DNA from: an uncultured Prevotella sp.
GTDB taxonomy: Bacteria; Bacteroidota; Bacteroidia; Bacteroidales; Bacteroidaceae
Direction of reading: 5' to 3'
Assembly (NCBI GenBank): GCA_900557035.1
Contig: USRA01000030.1
Coordinates: 1-24,406, forward strand
DNA: 24,406 nucleotides
Part shown: piece by piece, positions 6,426 to 15,358 of the stretch
Layout of the letters: the number at the start of each line of letters is the position of its first letter
Numbering within the stretch: the first letter of the stretch is position 1
Translations under genes and position numbers: made by a program
The notes under the pieces: generated by a model
Databases searched by the model: none
Told to the model about the DNA's origin: nothing
What the model saw: only the letters and a program-made list of their open reading frames with translations

Positions 6426-7865
6426 ATGAAAACAATTTGTTTATATTTCGAGATACATCAGATTACCCATCTGAAACGCTACCGCTTCTTCGACATCGGT
6501 ACTGATCATTATTACTATGATGATTATGAGAATGAGCGTAGCATCAACGACATCGCAGAGCGCTCTTACATGCCTGCACTCAATGCTATCCAGGAGATGA
6601 TTGAGAAGAGCGGTCAGTATTTCAAGGTTGCCTTCTCGCTCTCTGGTGTCGGTATGGAGCAGTTGGAGCTTCACGCTCCTCAGGTTTTGGAGAAGTTGCA
6701 GGAATTGAACCAGACCGGTTGTGTAGAGTTCCTCGCAGAGCCTTATTCTCACGGCCTTTCTTCTCTCGTCAACGAGGAGACCTTCAAGTCTGAGGTGAAG
6801 CGCCAGTGCACAAAGATTGAAGAGTACTTCGGCAAGAAGCCTACCGTACTCCGCAACTCTTCTCTCATCTATAGCGATGAGATTGGTGCTACTGTAGCTG
6901 ATATGGACTTCGTGGGTATGCTTACCGAAGGTGCTAAACACGTATTGGGTTGGAAGTCACCACACTATGTATATCACTGTGCGATGAATCCAAAGCTCAA
7001 GCTCTTGCTTCGTGATGTACGTCTGAGCGATGATATCTCTTTGCGCTTCGCCAACAGCGACTGGGAGGGCTATCCACTCTTCGCGGATAACTATATGAAC
7101 GACATTGCTTCATTCCCAGAGGAGGAGCAGGTTATCAATATCTTCATGGAGTTGTCGGCTCTTGGTATTGCTCAGCCATTGTCTAGCAACATCCTTGAGT
7201 TTATGAAGGCTTTGCCTGAATGCGCTAAGCAGCGTGGCATTACGTTCTCTACTCCTACTGAAATCTGCAAGAAGATCAAGTCTGTAGGTGAGATTAATGT
7301 ACCTGATACATTGAGTTGGGTAGATGAGGAGCGTGACGTAAGTTCTTGGCTCGGTAACCCAATGCAGCGCGAGGCTTTCAACAAGCTTTATAGCGTAGCT
7401 GATCGTGTACGTATCGCCAATGATCCACGTATCAATCAGGACTGGGATTATCTCCAGGCAAGCAATAACTTCCGCTTCATGACCACCAAGCCTAGCAACG
7501 TAGGTCTTGACAGAGGTATTTATGCCAGTCCATTCGATGCATTCACCAACTATATGAATATTCTTGGTGACTTCATCAACCGAGTAAACGATCTCTATCC
7601 TACTGATGTAGATAATGATCAGTTGGAGGGTCTTCTTACCACCATCACCAACCAGGATGAGGAAATCGAGATGAAGGACAAGGAGATTACCCGTCTCCAG
7701 GCTAAGATAGAGAAGATTGAGAAGGAGGTAGCAAAGCTTCGTGCAGATAAGCCAGCTGCCAAGAAGCCAGCTGCCAAGAAGACTGCTGCCAAGAAGGCAC
7801 CAGCCAAGAGAACTACAGCCAAGAAGACAGCAGAAAAGCCTGCTGAGGCTGCAGAAGAGAAGTAA
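6426..7865 (+). CDS. GH57 alpha-amylase-like protein lacking catalytic residues, with Lys/Ala-rich tail
   Basis: Residues 1-400 follow the GH57 alpha-amylase pattern: a FEIHQITHLKRYRFFDIG start (HQP replaced by HQI), SGVGMEQLE (73-81), LTEGAKHVLGWKSP (166-179) and LLLRDVRLSDDISLRF (193-208). The two catalytic blocks are changed. The nucleophile motif FRNTELIY reads LRNSSLIY, with Ser146 where Glu is expected. The acid/base block MDYETFGE reads MELSALGI, with Glu242 for Asp and Ser244 for Glu. GH57 alpha-amylase-like homologues without catalytic residues are known in Bacteroidota, so a non-catalytic binding or regulatory role is likely. Residues about 405-440 form a charged coiled coil. Residues 442-479 are a Lys/Ala/Pro tail with repeated AAKK units, like histone H1. 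There is no signal peptide. It is the third gene of the glycogen operon, followed by a terminator. Confidence 0.88.
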   Translation: MKTICLYFEIHQITHLKRYRFFDIGTDHYYYDDYENERSINDIAERSYMPALNAIQEMIEKSGQYFKVAFSLSGVGMEQLELHAPQVLEKLQELNQTGCVEFLAEPYSHGLSSLVNEETFKSEVKRQCTKIEEYFGKKPTVLRNSSLIYSDEIGATVADMDFVGMLTEGAKHVLGWKSPHYVYHCAMNPKLKLLLRDVRLSDDISLRFANSDWEGYPLFADNYMNDIASFPEEEQVINIFMELSALGIAQPLSSNILEFMKALPECAKQRGITFSTPTEICKKIKSVGEINVPDTLSWVDEERDVSSWLGNPMQREAFNKLYSVADRVRIANDPRINQDWDYLQASNNFRFMTTKPSNVGLDRGIYASPFDAFTNYMNILGDFINRVNDLYPTDVDNDQLEGLLTTITNQDEEIEMKDKEITRLQAKIEKIEKEVAKLRADKPAAKKPAAKKTAAKKAPAKRTTAKKTAEKPAEAAEEK

Positions 7866-7894
7866 GCTTAGAATTTAGATTACTCATAACTTTT

Positions 7895-7937
7895 AGTCCC
7901 CCTTGCGGCTCGTGTTGAGCAGTGAGGGGGACTTTTT
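7895..7937 (+). terminator. Terminator of the glycogen operon
   Basis: A 9-bp perfect stem (AGTCCCCCT at 7895-7903 with AGGGGGACT at 7925-7933) is followed by TTTT, 30 bp after the GH57-like stop. Confidence 0.88.
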
Positions 7938-8063
7938 GTATTCTTCAGCTTATGGGGGAAAATGGATTGGCTTGATTATAGTGTTCCTTGTATCTTGGTG
8001 AATTAGATCAAGCTTCAAGAAAAGTAATAAGCTTCAAGAAAAAGTTTGAATTACATGATTAAA

Positions 8064-8105
8064 AAAGGCTGTATCTAGAGGATAAACCTCCAAGATACAG
8101 CCTTT
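8064..8105 (-). terminator. Terminator of the second SusC/SusD unit (repeat-family hairpin)
   Basis: Arms 8064-8076 and 8093-8105 (AAAGGCTGTATCT) pair over 13 bp, with an inner GAGG/CCTC stem around ATAAA. On the minus strand a T run follows the stem, so it terminates the SusD-like gene that stops at 8142. A close copy of the hairpin, including the GGATAAACCT centre, occurs at 13434-13472. Confidence 0.88.
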
Positions 8106-8141
8106 AATCTGATATAGAGTGTGTATGTGATGGTAATTCTA

Positions 8142-9851
8142 TTAATAACCAGGATTCTGGTCAGCTGAACTTAACTGGTCGTTGGCATCGATGGCAGCCT
8201 GTGGGATAGGGCGCAGAAGCTTCTCGCCTATATACTGGGCTGCCTTATCTCCCATTTCGTAGTTATACTTGGTGCAACGCTCAACCAATGTCTTGGTTCT
8301 GCGGAGATCCATCCAACGGGCACTGTTACCGAAGTTCTCGCAAGCGCTCTCGTCAAGAATGTTGTCGATGGTGATTGTGCCTGTAAGTGCAGCAAGACCT
8401 GCACGCTGGTGAACTTCGTTGAGGCGGGCCAATGCCTTGGTGTTATCGCCGGCCTTGAGGTAAGCCTCTGCTGCAACGAGAAACATCTCTGGCAATGTGA
8501 TGATATGGATATCACGATAGCAGGTATTCTTTTGGTTAGAAGCAGTATGGCTGTCATCAAACTTCTTGCAAGGATTTGAACCGTAAACCAGCTGCTGGTT
8601 GTCGTAATAATCCATATCCTTGCCATCCATATTCTGTGCCTCCTTGGTCTTTGAATCCATCGGGATGCGGTAGGTATTCGCTCTGTTGGCTGGATCTTCT
8701 GCCTTCCATGCAGCAAAGTCTGCATCAGTTTCATACCATGCAGAATAGTAACGGGTTACAGGATATCCCTTCAGACTCTCACCATTCTTATACCATGTCC
8801 AGTAGCCTGTGCCTGCGGCATTGCCCTTGTTTACATCCGGCAATTCCTTCATAAAAGTTGCATCGTAACGCAGGTCACCCTTCTGGAAGCAATGCAAGGC
8901 ATAGAGAGTTGGTACATAACTGGAAGTTGTTGCCTTGATAGGATCCTCAGCTCCACCCAGATAGTTGCAGTAGTAGCCGCTCCATTCTGTACCACCTGAT
9001 GTGGTATTATTGGCAGTTGCCAGATCATATTCTACATCCCAGAGGAACTCTGCGTTATCATCGCCAGAACCATCTGCCTTCCAAAGGCTGGCAAATGGTG
9101 TGGTCAACTTTCTGCCTGCAATTACCTCATCGGCAAGAGAAGCTGCCTTGGCAAAGTATTCCTGCTTGCCGAGGTCCCATGCTGCTGAGAGATAGGTCTT
9201 GGCAAGGATAGCCTTGGCTGTTTCCTGACTGATGCGGCCGCCACCCTTGGTTGCTGTTGATGCCTCGAGTACGTTCTGGCTGATGACATCCTCCAATTCG
9301 CTGATGATGTAGTCATATACTTCTTCAGCAGAAGACTTAGGATATCCGGTTTCTGCAGAAGTTAGGAAATCCTTCATCAAAGGCACACCTCCGAAATTAT
9401 TCACCAGCAGATAATACTCGTATGCTGCCAGGACACGTGCCTCGCCAACGAGCTTGTTCTTCGTGGCATCATCTACCTTAGCACTCTGTGCATAGTATGA
9501 CACAGAGTTGGCAGCACGGATACCTGAATAGAGATAAGTATAGAGATTCTTGATATCACTATTCTCAGGAGTCAAGGTCTCGTAAGTATTCAATGGCTCG
9601 TTCATCTTGTTGCGGGCATCAGCATACATATCTGTACCTGCTGAGAAACAGCTGGTGAACAGAGGTGCCGCATAGACGTCTTGCAGACGCTGATAGGCGT
9701 CGTTTACCAAAGTGTTGAAACCATCCTTGGTAGCGAATGTTTGCTTGTCGCTTACATTCGACTTGTTTTCTGCGTCCAGAAAATCGCTACAGCTAGTCAT
9801 GGTACCCATGCAGCAAGCAGCGAGAGCTACGCTATATAATATCTTTTTCAT
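8142..9851 (-). CDS. SusD-like outer-membrane glycan-binding lipoprotein (second pair)
   Basis: The 569-aa protein starts with a lipoprotein signal peptide ending GTMTSC (lipid-anchored Cys21), followed by SDFLD, the usual SusD start. The middle has the helical TPR-type scaffold (LVGEARVLAAYEYYLLVNNF region), and the C-terminus carries ARWMDLRRTKTL and the closing RPIPQAAIDAN...QNPGY signature. SusD proteins sit as a lid over their SusC channel and pass oligosaccharides to it. It starts 50 bp after the SusC-like stop at 9902 and is the last gene of its unit. A partial SD-like AAAGGA lies upstream of the start. The glycan specificity cannot be read directly; pectic fragments are inferred from the neighbouring GH28. 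Confidence 0.95.
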   Translation of the reverse strand: MKKILYSVALAACCMGTMTSCSDFLDAENKSNVSDKQTFATKDGFNTLVNDAYQRLQDVYAAPLFTSCFSAGTDMYADARNKMNEPLNTYETLTPENSDIKNLYTYLYSGIRAANSVSYYAQSAKVDDATKNKLVGEARVLAAYEYYLLVNNFGGVPLMKDFLTSAETGYPKSSAEEVYDYIISELEDVISQNVLEASTATKGGGRISQETAKAILAKTYLSAAWDLGKQEYFAKAASLADEVIAGRKLTTPFASLWKADGSGDDNAEFLWDVEYDLATANNTTSGGTEWSGYYCNYLGGAEDPIKATTSSYVPTLYALHCFQKGDLRYDATFMKELPDVNKGNAAGTGYWTWYKNGESLKGYPVTRYYSAWYETDADFAAWKAEDPANRANTYRIPMDSKTKEAQNMDGKDMDYYDNQQLVYGSNPCKKFDDSHTASNQKNTCYRDIHIITLPEMFLVAAEAYLKAGDNTKALARLNEVHQRAGLAALTGTITIDNILDESACENFGNSARWMDLRRTKTLVERCTKYNYEMGDKAAQYIGEKLLRPIPQAAIDANDQLSSADQNPGY

Positions 9852-9901
9852 AATTGTTTCCTTTAATTATATATGAAGTTTAGAACTTGATAGGATGAAG
9901 C

Positions 9902-12900
9902 TTAGAACTTCAAATTAACACCAAACTGATAGGTTACAGATGCTGGACCACCATTCTGCAGATTCTGTGAAGCCCACTCAGGGTCAAAGCCCTTGTAGTT
10001 GGTGAAGCAGAATGGGTTCAGGATATTCATATAAACACGAAGGTTACGAATACCAGCTTTGCTCACTACATTCTTTGGCAAGGTATAACCCAAGGTGATG
10101 TTCTTAACCTTGGTGAAAGAGGTCTTCTGATACTGGAAGCCTTCTCCCTTAGCTGAACCCTTGTCGCCGAAGTAACCACCCATGGATGTATCGCTGTTGT
10201 TTGGATAAGGATACTGTCCGTAGTGGGTCTCTGTGGCGGTTGTAATCTCACCTGTCTCATGATTGATGATCGGTGCTCCTGCAGGGATGTAGTAATCCAG
10301 CTGCATGTGAGCATTACCACGGTCGCTATACTTCATAAACTTTTCATGGAAGTAGCTTCGAGACCAGAATCCGCTCTTGGTATAGAACATAATAGAGAAG
10401 TCGAAGCCTTTGAAATAGACATTGGTAGAGAGACTTCCTGTCCAGCGTGGATCGGTGCAGCCATAAATCTGCTTATCGCTGTCGTCAATCTTGCCATCGT
10501 CGTTCCAGTCGTTAACGGCTACCTGACCTTCATACCACTTATACTTACTGCCATATCTCTCGTAGAATTCCTTCAAGGTATAGTGCTTGTCACCATTCAT
10601 GGTGTGCATGGTTACACCCTTGTCAGTAATCACTTCGGTGTGGGTATAGTCGCGGAGCACGTTCAATGGCTCGCCGATGAACCAGTTGTTGGCTACCTCA
10701 TCTACCTTACCGTTACTCAACTCCTTAATCTTGTTCCAGTTGCGGGCAAAGTTCACGTTGGCACTCCAAGAGAAGTCCTTCTTGTTAATAATATTGAACT
10801 GCAAGCCCAACTCGATACCTCTGTTCTGAACAGAACCAACATTGAAGGTAGAAGTCTTCTCACCAGTTTCCAAAGGCACAGAACGAGACATAATCTGACC
10901 ATCTGAAAGACGGTTATAGAAGTCGGCAGTTACATTGATGCGATTCTTCAGGAAACTCAAGTCGAGACCGAGGTCAAACTCCTTCACTTTCTCCCAGATA
11001 AGGGCGGTGTTAACCAATCCGTTAGGATGATAACCCTGTACTTCTGTACCATCGATGGTGACATAGGTAGGACCAGTGGCAGAAGCGATGGTTACATAAT
11101 CGCCTACATTGTTATTACCGGTAACACCATAAGAAACACGGAGCTTGGTATTGTCGAGCCAAGAGCTGAACTGCTTCATCCATGCTTCATCAGAGATACG
11201 CCATGCCGCAGCTACTGATGGGAACCATCCCCAACGGTTGCCGTCGGCAAAACGTGAACTTCCATCGGCACGGAGTGTAGCTGTTGCCATATATCTTCCC
11301 TTGTAAGAATAGTTGGCACGGAAGGCGAATGACTCCAAAGATGACTCGTTGTATGTGCTGGAAAGATTCTTGTCACCGCTGGCAGAACCCAGATTGTGGA
11401 AGGTGGTATGGTCGTTGGCGATACCCTTAGCTTCCTCATACTGATATTCCGTATTGCTCTTGTAGAGTGAGAAGAGAGCCATGGCACCAATGTTATGGTC
11501 GCCGAAAGTCTCGTTGTAGTCGATCTGGTTATCCCAGGTCCAATCCATACGAGTGGTGTTACCCACAGAGGCAAAGTTAGTCTTGTTCTTCTGATAGTAG
11601 GTAGAACCTACATCGTTGCCCTCGTTGATACCTGTGGCATAGAAGATGCCCTGGCGCTTGTGAGAATAGTTAGGAGAGAAAGTTGTGGTAAACTTCAATC
11701 CCTTCATGATGTTGGCACGAAGATACAGGTTACCCATCATGGTGTATTTCTTGGTCTCATTGGTATAGTTACCATCATAGAGGTCAATCAATGGGTTGTA
11801 TGTAGAGGTAAACTGTGCATCAGAACCAAAAGCTGCCTTGGCTCCTGGGTTAGGAATCAAGTTGCCGTCTGTATCTGTAGGAGATACGAATGGGTTGAAA
11901 TAGAATGCGTTTACGTATGGAGAGTAAGTACCATCTGTACATACATCTTCTGTTCTGCTCATAGATAAGTTAACAGAGAAACCTGCATCAAAAATCTTGG
12001 AAAGCTTGGCATCCATGGATCCTTTCAGGTTGAAACGCTCATAGTCGTTGCCTTTGAATACGTTTTCCTCGCCCTGATAACCCATACCTACGCGATAGTT
12101 TACCTTATCAGTTGCACCTGCAGCACTGACGAAGTGGTTCTGCTGAGCAGCTGTGCGGGTTACCATCTTCTTCCAGTCGTAACCGTCGAAGCTTGGATCC
12201 ATCATCAACTCGTAAAGCTTTGAATCCTTGTAGCTGGTTCCTCCCTTGCGGGTCAGGAAGGCTGAATTCAAGTCGGTATTCTTGATGATGTAGTGTGGAT
12301 GTCCATCGGCATCAACACCCTTGCGGCTAGAACCGTCATAGCTCTTTCCGTCAAGCGTTGTATATCTGGCAAAACGGTAATCCATAAACTCGTTGGCACC
12401 CATCATTTCTGGCATACGTGCTGTCTTCTTCACACCATAATATCCATCGTAAGAGATGGTTGCCTTCTGTGCCTTATCTGCACCCTTGCTACCCTTAGTG
12501 GTAATCATGATGACACCGGCAGAAGCACGGGAACCATAGATGGCAGTAGAGGAAGCATCTTTCAATACGTCGATACGATCGATATCGTCTGGATTCAAGA
12601 AGTCCATATTGTCGCAAACTACACCATCAATCACATAGAGAGGCTGAGCCTGCTTGTTAATGGAAGCTTGACCACGAACCTGGATATTGAAGCCTGCACC
12701 TGCACGGCTACCCGACTGGGTGATGTTGACACCCGGCACAGAACCCTGCAAGGACTCTGCAAGATTGGTTGTACCACGAGCGGCAATTTTATCTGAATTA
12801 ACAGAGGCGATAGAACCGGTGACATCTCTCTTGCGCATAGTACCATAACCAACGACAACTACCTCATCGAGGGCTTCGTTGTCATCTTCCAGTACGATGT

Positions 12901-13177
12901 TCCATGATTTCTGACTTCCTACTTTTACCTTCTTTGGCTTGCAGCCGATATAGCTGAAAGTCAATTCTGTATTAGGATTCGCATTTTGGATGGTGAAGTT
13001 ACCATCGAGGTCGGTAATACCACCGGCCTTGCCGCTTTGATCTGTAATGGTTACACCTATCATAGGTTCGCCATTAGCATCCTTTACGGTACCCTGGATT
13101 GTTTTTTGTGCAAATGCAGTAAAACAAACCGAACTCAATGCTAGTGCCATGCTGGCACGTCTTAGTTGTTGATACAT
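9902..13177 (-). CDS. SusC-like TonB-dependent glycan transporter (second pair)
   Basis: The 1091-aa protein has a signal peptide (about 1-23, ending FAFAQ), a CarboxypepD_reg-like domain (about 26-98), a TonB-box region LDEVVVVGYG (103-112), a plug domain (about 114-230, with PLYVIDGV and the DVLKDASSTAIYGSR signature) and a 22-strand-type barrel ending YQFGVNLKF. It imports oligosaccharides across the outer membrane with energy from TonB/ExbBD and pairs with the SusD-like protein downstream. There is no N-terminal STN domain, so it is not expected to signal through an anti-sigma factor. A hairpin terminator lies upstream and a -7 box precedes it, so it begins its own transcript. The leader is about 140 nt and the start has no Shine-Dalgarno sequence. 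Confidence 0.96.
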   Translation of the reverse strand: MYQQLRRASMALALSSVCFTAFAQKTIQGTVKDANGEPMIGVTITDQSGKAGGITDLDGNFTIQNANPNTELTFSYIGCKPKKVKVGSQKSWNIVLEDDNEALDEVVVVGYGTMRKRDVTGSIASVNSDKIAARGTTNLAESLQGSVPGVNITQSGSRAGAGFNIQVRGQASINKQAQPLYVIDGVVCDNMDFLNPDDIDRIDVLKDASSTAIYGSRASAGVIMITTKGSKGADKAQKATISYDGYYGVKKTARMPEMMGANEFMDYRFARYTTLDGKSYDGSSRKGVDADGHPHYIIKNTDLNSAFLTRKGGTSYKDSKLYELMMDPSFDGYDWKKMVTRTAAQQNHFVSAAGATDKVNYRVGMGYQGEENVFKGNDYERFNLKGSMDAKLSKIFDAGFSVNLSMSRTEDVCTDGTYSPYVNAFYFNPFVSPTDTDGNLIPNPGAKAAFGSDAQFTSTYNPLIDLYDGNYTNETKKYTMMGNLYLRANIMKGLKFTTTFSPNYSHKRQGIFYATGINEGNDVGSTYYQKNKTNFASVGNTTRMDWTWDNQIDYNETFGDHNIGAMALFSLYKSNTEYQYEEAKGIANDHTTFHNLGSASGDKNLSSTYNESSLESFAFRANYSYKGRYMATATLRADGSSRFADGNRWGWFPSVAAAWRISDEAWMKQFSSWLDNTKLRVSYGVTGNNNVGDYVTIASATGPTYVTIDGTEVQGYHPNGLVNTALIWEKVKEFDLGLDLSFLKNRINVTADFYNRLSDGQIMSRSVPLETGEKTSTFNVGSVQNRGIELGLQFNIINKKDFSWSANVNFARNWNKIKELSNGKVDEVANNWFIGEPLNVLRDYTHTEVITDKGVTMHTMNGDKHYTLKEFYERYGSKYKWYEGQVAVNDWNDDGKIDDSDKQIYGCTDPRWTGSLSTNVYFKGFDFSIMFYTKSGFWSRSYFHEKFMKYSDRGNAHMQLDYYIPAGAPIINHETGEITTATETHYGQYPYPNNSDTSMGGYFGDKGSAKGEGFQYQKTSFTKVKNITLGYTLPKNVVSKAGIRNLRVYMNILNPFCFTNYKGFDPEWASQNLQNGGPASVTYQFGVNLKF

Positions 13178-13280
13178 AATGATGTTTGTTTTGTAGGTTA
13201 TTATTTCTTGTTTATTTGTTTTGGTCTATTGAAATTTACTAGCGATAAGTATTCGTGTTTCATTTTCGTAAGATCATTAG

Positions 13281-13313
13281 GAATCTTTGATTTTTGATAT
13301 GAATCTTTGATTT
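13281..13313. repeat. Direct repeat in the leader of the second susC
   Basis: GAATCTTTGATTT occurs exactly twice, at 13281-13293 and 13301-13313, with a 20-bp period (about two helical turns). The copies lie just downstream of the -7 box of the SusC-like gene, in its predicted 5' leader. Confidence 0.6.
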
Positions 13314-13319
13314 CTGCCA

Positions 13320-13327
13320 CAAAAGTA
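13320..13327 (-). promoter_or_regulatory. Candidate -7 element of the second SusC/SusD unit
   Basis: The minus strand reads TACTTTTG, matching TAnnTTTG, 142 bp upstream of the SusC-like start. The -33 position is poor (TTCG at 21 bp), as expected for an activator-dependent promoter. A LacI-type palindrome lies 40 bp further upstream. Confidence 0.6.
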
Positions 13328-13367
13328 CTAAAAATTATTTAATCTGAACGAATTTTAATGAAAAAAT

Positions 13368-13386
13368 ACACGTAAACGTTTGCGCT
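13368..13386 (-). promoter_or_regulatory. LacI-type palindromic operator candidate, copy 1
   Basis: On the minus strand the site reads AGCGCAAACGTTTACGTGT, an imperfect palindrome centred on CG and similar in form to LacI/PurR-family operators. It matches the site at 17006-17024 at 15 of 19 positions and has nearly the same offset to its -7 box (40 against 42 bp). Confidence 0.6.
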
Positions 13387-13433
13387 GGAAATATCTACGT
13401 CTTAGTGCTTTTATGGCTGGTGGGCAAAAGAAG

Positions 13434-13472
13434 AAGGCTGCATCTTAAGGATAAACCTAAAGATACAGCCTT
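13434..13472 (-). terminator. Terminator of the GH28-GH43 unit (repeat-family hairpin)
   Basis: Arms 13434-13446 and 13460-13472 pair over 13 positions with one mismatch. The minus strand continues with the T-rich CTTCTTTT. It lies 78 bp after the GH43 stop. Arms and the GGATAAACCT centre are shared with the terminator at 8064-8105. Confidence 0.8.
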
Positions 13473-13549
13473 GAATGATTAAGCGGTATTTTTATATAAA
13501 ATTCTGATTGATAAACAGAATCTTCTCTTCTATGTATGAGTTCTTTGAA

Positions 13550-15331
13550 CTACTCAAAATGAATCCAGTTGATATCGAAGAAGGCTGCATCGTTTTTCTT
13601 GGCAGTGCGGGTGTTGAAGAAACCGAGTTTCGCACCAATCCACTTGCCTTCGCGTACAGTAAACGGATTGCCTATCTTGATAAACTTCTTGCCATCCAGG
13701 CTGTAGCTCCATTCTGCGATAGCCTGTATCTGGTTGGCGATGCCCTCGCTATGAACCTTTACGCGGAGCCATACATCCTGAGTGGCGATGCGGGATGAAG
13801 GAATGTCATCTACGGCATATTTCACAGTGTAAGGCTGTGGTTGCTTGCTGGTCTTGATGGCTACTTGCTTCACCACTTTCTCTGCCTTGCCCTTTTCTGC
13901 CTTCTCACAGGTTACATATTGCAAAACAACGCCTTCTTCCTTGGTATCAACAAACTTGAGTGCAGCATAGTCCATACCCTGCATGATCATACCTGCGCTT
14001 TCACCGAGAATCTTATCATTCTCCTTGTAGGCTTCTGTGCGGTTAGGGATGAACTTCACCTTTGCTGTGGCAGTGAAGTTCTCGGTAGGGAGCTTCTGGA
14101 GCAGGAGGTTAGGGAGATCATATAGATTCTTCATATCCTCTGCCTGCTGTACGCCATAGAGGCGCAGCTTTGACTTCCTGGCATCGCAGAAATACCAGTA
14201 GTGGCTGTAAGGACCGTTCCACTGCCATTGCAGACCGAGGTCTATGCTGTTGAAATCATCCGATTCCTTAGGCTGGAAATTTCCGCTTGATGGCAAGTTT
14301 GGCTTCTTCCATTGCTGAACAGGATCTCCGCATCCGTCTCCATCCTTGTCATCTCCGATGACGAGCCAGTCGTTTACCCATTTGGCTGGTTGCAGATGAA
14401 CCACACGACCATAGGCGTGTTTGTCCTGGAAGTGGAGGAACCAGTCTTCTCCGTTCTGTGTATCTACCCAGGCTCCCTGGTGAGGACCGTTTACTTTCTT
14501 GTTCTTTCCCTGAGCCATCCCCACATACTCCTCGTAAGGACCGTATGGATTCTTGGAACGCAGTTCTACCTGCCAGCCGTATTTCACTCCGCCCGCAGGA
14601 CTCATGATGTAATAATAGCCGTTACGCTTGTAGAACTTGGTGCCTTCGATGGTAGGCTGGTCTTCATGCCCATCATATACGATGCGTGAAGGACCAATCA
14701 CCTTGGTACCATCCGGTGACATCGGCGCAACGAAAAGCACCGATTTGATGCCGGCTCTTGAGCCGGCGCAGCCATGCGAAAGATAAGCTTTGCCATCCTC
14801 GTCCCAGAGAGGGCAGCAGTCGATAAGGCCTTTTCCCTTCATCACCCAGGTAATAGGTTCCCAAGAACCACGGGGATCCTTTGTCTTGGTCATGAAGAGA
14901 CCCTGGTCAGGGTCACCGCAATAGATGTAGAACCATCCGTCGTGATAGCGGATGGATGGAGCCCATACGTAGTTGCCATGCTGTACTTTTTTGCGCCAAT
15001 CCAGGTCTGTGCCTTTATACTCCGGCAAGACTGGATAATCATCGAGTAGGGCAGCACCGATAATCTCCCAGTTTACCAGGTCTGTACTGTGCAGAATCTG
15101 CAAACCTGGGAAACACTGGAAGGATGATGAGGTCATATAGTAGTCATTGCCCACACGGCATACGTCTGGGTCAGAATAGTCTGCATCAATAACCGGATTG
15201 CGGTACATTCCGTTCTTCAGGTTAGGATTCCATGTTTGGGATGGAGCCTGTGCTTTTACGCTTAGTGAAGAAAGGGGTGTGCTCAATGCCATTGTTGCAA
15301 GAACACACATAAATGATGATTTGATATTCAT
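13550..15331 (-). CDS. Glycoside hydrolase family 43 (xylosidase/arabinofuranosidase type)
   Basis: The 593-aa secreted protein has a signal peptide (about 1-28, ending VKAQA), an N-terminal five-bladed beta-propeller (about 42-335) and a C-terminal concanavalin-like beta-sandwich (about 355-593). The three GH43 acids are visible: the general base Asp54 in DYSDPDV, the pKa modulator Asp171 in LIDCCPLW, and the general acid Glu229 in TIEGTKF. The family removes beta-xylosyl or alpha-L-arabinofuranosyl residues by inversion; the subfamily (GH43_12-like by overall form) is a guess. It starts 27 bp after the GH28 stop, so the two are co-transcribed, and it is followed by a terminator. In this setting it probably removes side residues from a pectic glycan. 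It has no T9SS-type C-terminal domain, unlike its GH28 partner. Confidence 0.93.
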   Translation of the reverse strand: MNIKSSFMCVLATMALSTPLSSLSVKAQAPSQTWNPNLKNGMYRNPVIDADYSDPDVCRVGNDYYMTSSSFQCFPGLQILHSTDLVNWEIIGAALLDDYPVLPEYKGTDLDWRKKVQHGNYVWAPSIRYHDGWFYIYCGDPDQGLFMTKTKDPRGSWEPITWVMKGKGLIDCCPLWDEDGKAYLSHGCAGSRAGIKSVLFVAPMSPDGTKVIGPSRIVYDGHEDQPTIEGTKFYKRNGYYYIMSPAGGVKYGWQVELRSKNPYGPYEEYVGMAQGKNKKVNGPHQGAWVDTQNGEDWFLHFQDKHAYGRVVHLQPAKWVNDWLVIGDDKDGDGCGDPVQQWKKPNLPSSGNFQPKESDDFNSIDLGLQWQWNGPYSHYWYFCDARKSKLRLYGVQQAEDMKNLYDLPNLLLQKLPTENFTATAKVKFIPNRTEAYKENDKILGESAGMIMQGMDYAALKFVDTKEEGVVLQYVTCEKAEKGKAEKVVKQVAIKTSKQPQPYTVKYAVDDIPSSRIATQDVWLRVKVHSEGIANQIQAIAEWSYSLDGKKFIKIGNPFTVREGKWIGAKLGFFNTRTAKKNDAAFFDINWIHFE

Positions 15332-15358
15332 TGTTATCTATGATAAATGGTTGGTTAC

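Noticed and set aside
8010..8047. Two copies of AAGCTTCAAGAAAA in the gap between convergent operons
   Set aside because: Short A-rich repeats next to terminators; no symmetry or position that suggests a function.
9875..9910. GAAGTTTAGAACTT and GAAGCTTAGAACTT, 22 bp apart, spanning the SusC stop codon
   Set aside because: A 13-of-14 match is notable, but it is a short isolated slippage-type duplication after the stop with no visible consequence.
10223..10906. A 227-codon plus-strand open frame inside the second SusC gene
   Set aside because: It is antisense to conserved barrel sequence, with no recognisable domain and no promoter of its own.
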